Shown one piece after another: positions 61,613 through 64,000 of a DNA stretch of 64,000 nt. Where the stretch lies: NCBI GenBank assembly GCA_030679915.1, contig JAUXRY010000012.1, forward strand, positions 32,857 to 96,856, read 5' to 3'. The notes beneath the pieces were generated by a model that did no database searches, had not been told where the DNA came from, and saw only the letters and a list, made by a program, of their open reading frames with translations. The translations under genes and the position numbers were made by a program. The DNA comes from Thiobacillus sp. Its GTDB lineage: Bacteria > Pseudomonadota > Gammaproteobacteria > Burkholderiales > Thiobacillaceae. The stretch's first letter is position 1; each line of letters starts with the position of its first letter.

Positions 61613-61621
61613 AAGCTGCCG

Positions 61622-62554
61622 TTAAACGACAGCTTCCTCTTTCTTTTCCGCCGGCTTGATGAAGTGTTCGCGCTTGATGCCGAACATCAGCAGCAGCGGC
61701 GAGGCCACCAGCACCGAAGAATAAATACCGAACATGATGCCGATGGTGAGTGCAAGGGCGAAGTTATGCAGCGCCTCGCCGCCGAAGAACAGCATCGAAA
61801 GCACCATGATCTGGGTCGAGCCGTGGGTGATGATGGTGCGGCTCATGGTGCGGGTAATGGCGTCGTCAATGATGTGCGGGATGGTCGAACCGCGCATTTT
61901 GCGGATGTTTTCGCGGATCCGGTCGAACACCACCACCGATTCGTTGACCGAGTAGCCGAGCACCGCCAGCACGCCGGCCAGCACGGTAAGGGTGAACTCC
62001 CACTGGAAGAAAGCGAACACGCCGAGGATGATGACGATGTCGTGCATGTTGGCCAGCATGCCGGCCACCGCGAAACGCCATTCGAAGCGGATCGCCAAGT
62101 AAGCCATGATGCCGAAGGCGACCACCAGCAAAGCCAGGGCACCATTGTCGTAGAGCTCTTTCCCGACTTGCGGGCCGACGAAATCGACCTTCTTGAGTTC
62201 GACCCCTGGATTGGCAGCAGTCAATGCGGTCATCACGGTGTTGCTGGTTTGCGCGGCGTTCGTGTCGTTCTTGACTGGCAGGCGAATCAGCACGTCGCGG
62301 CTGGTGCCGAAAGTTTGTACCGAGATTTCTGGCAGGCCGGTTTTTTCGAGGGCTGTCCGGATGACGTGCAGGTCGGCGGGTTGGCTGGTGCGCACCTCGA
62401 TCAGGGTGCCGCCGGTGAAATCGACGCCCAGGTTCAGGCCATGGTCCCACAGCGCCCACACTGAGAAGAGAAAGGTGAGCAACGAAATCGCGGTCGTCGT
62501 TTTCCCCCAGCTCATGAAGGGGATGGTTTTCTTGAAGGGGAAAAATTCGAGCAT
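61622..62554 (-). CDS. secF: Protein translocase subunit SecF
   Basis: The 310-residue inner-membrane protein has six hydrophobic segments, the periplasmic P1-like part after GLNLGVDFTGGTLIEV, and the conserved GYSVNESVVVFDRIRENIRK followed by ALTIGIMFGIYSSVLVASPL. With SecD it uses the proton gradient to help Sec-dependent export. It follows secD by 9 bases on the minus strand. Confidence 0.97.
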   Translation of the reverse strand: MLEFFPFKKTIPFMSWGKTTTAISLLTFLFSVWALWDHGLNLGVDFTGGTLIEVRTSQPADLHVIRTALEKTGLPEISVQTFGTSRDVLIRLPVKNDTNAAQTSNTVMTALTAANPGVELKKVDFVGPQVGKELYDNGALALLVVAFGIMAYLAIRFEWRFAVAGMLANMHDIVIILGVFAFFQWEFTLTVLAGVLAVLGYSVNESVVVFDRIRENIRKMRGSTIPHIIDDAITRTMSRTIITHGSTQIMVLSMLFFGGEALHNFALALTIGIMFGIYSSVLVASPLLLMFGIKREHFIKPAEKKEEAVV

Positions 62555-62563
62555 GATTGAGCC

Positions 62564-64000
62564 TTAGATTGAGACTTTGGTCAGGCGAGCCTGGCGGCCG
62601 TAAGTGAGGTTGGCCATGGCGCGCGACACGGTGACGGCGCTGAACATGGAGGTGAGGATGCCCAGACACAGCACCACGGCAAAGCCGCGCACCGGGCCCG
62701 AGCCCAGCCAGAATAGCGCAACGCCGGCGATCAGGGTGGTGAGGTTGGAGTCGAGAATGGTGCTCCAGGCGCGGTCGTAACCGGCGTGGATCGCTGCTTG
62801 CGGTGTGGCGCCGTTGCGCAGCTCTTCGCGGATGCGTTCGTTGATCAGCACGTTGGCGTCGATCGCCATGCCCAGCGTGAGCGCGATGGCCGCCATGCCG
62901 GGCAGGGTGAGGGTGGCCTGCATTATCGACAGCAGCGCGATCAGGAAGAAGCCGTTGATGGCGAGCGCGATCGACGAGAACACGCCGAACACACGGTAAT
63001 AGATCACCATGAACAACGTCACCGCAAGGAAGCCCCAGAGGTTGGAATGGAAACCTTTTTCGATGTTTTCCGCCCCCATGCTTGGGCCGACGGTGCGCTC
63101 TTCGATGATCTGCATCGGCGCGGCCAGTGCGCCGGCGCGCAGTAGCAGCGCGACGTCAGCCGCCTCCTGCGTCGAGTCCATGCCGGTAATTTGCACGCGG
63201 CCGCCGCCGATCTCTTCGCGGATGACCGGCGAAGTTATCGATTCGGCCCGGCCTTTTTCGATCAGCAGGATCGCCATGCGCTTGCCGACGTTTTCGCGCG
63301 TCACGTCCTTGAAAATACGCGCGCCCTTGCCGTCCAGGTTGATGTGGACCGCCGCCTGCGCGCTGGTCTGGTCAAAGCCGGGGGAGGCGTTCGTGATCGA
63401 ATCGCCGGTCAGCACCACGTCCTTCTTCACCGCGATCAGGCCGCCGTCGCGGCTGGTCACGATGTCGGTGCCGAACGGCGCCTGGCCGCGTTCCAGCGCG
63501 AGCGGGTCGGCCAGTTCGTCGACCATGCGGATTTCCAGAGTGGCGGTGCGGCCGAGAATGTCCTTCGCCTTGGCGGTGTCCTGTACGCCCGGCAGCTGCA
63601 CCACGACGCGGCTGGCGCCCTGCTGCGTGATCACCGGCTCGGCAACACCGAGTTCGTTGACGCGGTTGCGGAGCGTGGTGATGTTCTGCTGCAGCGCAAA
63701 AGACTGCACCTGGGTTTCGGCTTCCGGCTTCAGGCGCGCGGTCAGGCTGAAACTTTCGGCCTGGTCCGCGGTGGCGAAGGCGAGATCGCCGAACAGCGAG
63801 CCCAGCTTGTCGACGGCTTCGTCGCGCTGGTCGCGGGTGGCGAAATGCACGCTCACCGCATTGCCTTCGCGGTTGATGCGGCTGTAGCGAATTTTGGCGC
63901 TGCGCAGCTCGCCGCGGAACTCGTTCTGGTAGCGGATGGCGGATTTTTCAAGCGCTGCCGCCATGTCCACTTCAAGCAGAAAATGCACACCGCCGCGCAG
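62564..64000 (-). CDS. secD: Protein translocase subunit SecD (5' end beyond window)
   Basis: The frame is open to the window edge and reads LRGGVHFLLEVDM at its entry, the conserved SecD block that normally lies about 100 residues or more from the start, so the true start is outside. The visible part covers the large periplasmic P1 domain (NRVNELGVAEPVITQQGASR) and the membrane domain (ALTLGMAIDANVLINERIRE). Full-length SecD is about 600 residues; about 480 are seen. The usual yajC and tgt/queA neighbours would lie to the right. Confidence 0.96.
   Translation of the reverse strand: MRGGVHFLLEVDMAAALEKSAIRYQNEFRGELRSAKIRYSRINREGNAVSVHFATRDQRDEAVDKLGSLFGDLAFATADQAESFSLTARLKPEAETQVQSFALQQNITTLRNRVNELGVAEPVITQQGASRVVVQLPGVQDTAKAKDILGRTATLEIRMVDELADPLALERGQAPFGTDIVTSRDGGLIAVKKDVVLTGDSITNASPGFDQTSAQAAVHINLDGKGARIFKDVTRENVGKRMAILLIEKGRAESITSPVIREEIGGGRVQITGMDSTQEAADVALLLRAGALAAPMQIIEERTVGPSMGAENIEKGFHSNLWGFLAVTLFMVIYYRVFGVFSSIALAINGFFLIALLSIMQATLTLPGMAAIALTLGMAIDANVLINERIREELRNGATPQAAIHAGYDRAWSTILDSNLTTLIAGVALFWLGSGPVRGFAVVLCLGILTSMFSAVTVSRAMANLTYGRQARLTKVSI

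Noticed and set aside
61502..62464. Long plus-strand open frame opposite secF
   Set aside because: Antisense shadow of secF with His/Gln/Asp-rich composition and no motif.
1..64000. CRISPR arrays, prophage, integrase or insertion sequences
   Set aside because: No regularly spaced repeats and no transposase, integrase or phage structural genes were seen; the only repeats are the short tandem pair, the 32-base palindrome and the 87-base palindromic element.

Overview
The window looks like a chromosomal segment of a betaproteobacterium. The strongest argument is gene order: nadB facing rpoE-rseA-rseB-rseC-mucD, then a small glutaredoxin-like gene, lepA, lepB, a DUF4845 gene, rnc, era, recO and pdxJ, plus rpsF-priB-rpsR-rplI-dnaB-alr and secD-secF. 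PEP-CTERM proteins, a DsrC/TusE-like protein and SoxW-like and TlpA-like thioredoxins suggest a free-living, possibly sulfur-oxidising relative of the Nitrosomonadales (Thiobacillus, Sulfuricella or Sulfuriferula type). That placement is inference; no rRNA gene is present. Coding density is high and base composition is moderately GC-rich, with visibly AT-richer islands at the ankyrin pseudogene (about 21.6-22.2 kb) and the OLD-type nuclease gene (about 54.4-56.4 kb).

Region 1 (1-9.8 kb) is the accessory, surface-oriented part. It holds the start of an ECF sigma factor, a secreted DUF4331 protein, a secreted TPR protein, a PEP-CTERM protein and a frameshifted remnant of a formylglycine-generating-enzyme-like gene. 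A compact minus-strand exopolysaccharide operon follows: PEP-CTERM protein with a PA14-like region, PgaD-like protein, PgaC-like family 2 glycosyltransferase, PgaA-like TPR/beta-barrel exporter, and a SnoaL-like protein. It has no PgaB deacetylase, and a sigma-54-like site lies upstream.

Region 2 (9.8-31.8 kb) is housekeeping with several curiosities: ilvE, a DsrC-like protein lacking both redox cysteines, mutY, a DUF1631/PilZ-like gene under a clear class I cyclic-di-GMP (GEMM) riboswitch, tRNA-Gly(CCC), thiS-thiG-trmB, the oxidative pentose phosphate operon gnd-zwf-pgl behind a good sigma-54-like site, an RbgA-like GTPase, a broken ankyrin lipoprotein gene, a fumarase/aspartase, a thioredoxin-thioredoxin-TolC-mini-adaptor operon without a pump, a lytic transglycosylase, proS, a spermidine-synthase-like gene and rppH.

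Region 3 (32-54.3 kb) is core: mrp-dcd, a large amino acid decarboxylase, the rpsF operon, dnaB-alr, ygfZ facing ygfX, nadB, the envelope-stress sigma-E locus, then lepA to pdxJ covering translation, secretion, RNA processing, repair and vitamin B6.

Region 4 (54.4-64 kb) starts with a solitary OLD-family ATPase/TOPRIM gene just after pdxJ, where acpS is often found in related genomes. Next come an EamA transporter, a PhzF + EamA pair divergent from a MocR-type regulator with an inverted-repeat operator candidate between them, a DedA protein, a palindromic interspersed repeat, and secF-secD running off the right edge.

The best leads are the GEMM riboswitch with a visible Shine-Dalgarno-sequestering helix in front of a protein that itself ends in a PilZ-like region, the pump-less mini-adaptor/TolC/thioredoxin operon, the PEP-CTERM-linked Pga-like operon without deacetylase, the stand-alone OLD nuclease, and the sigma-54-like control of the pentose phosphate genes.
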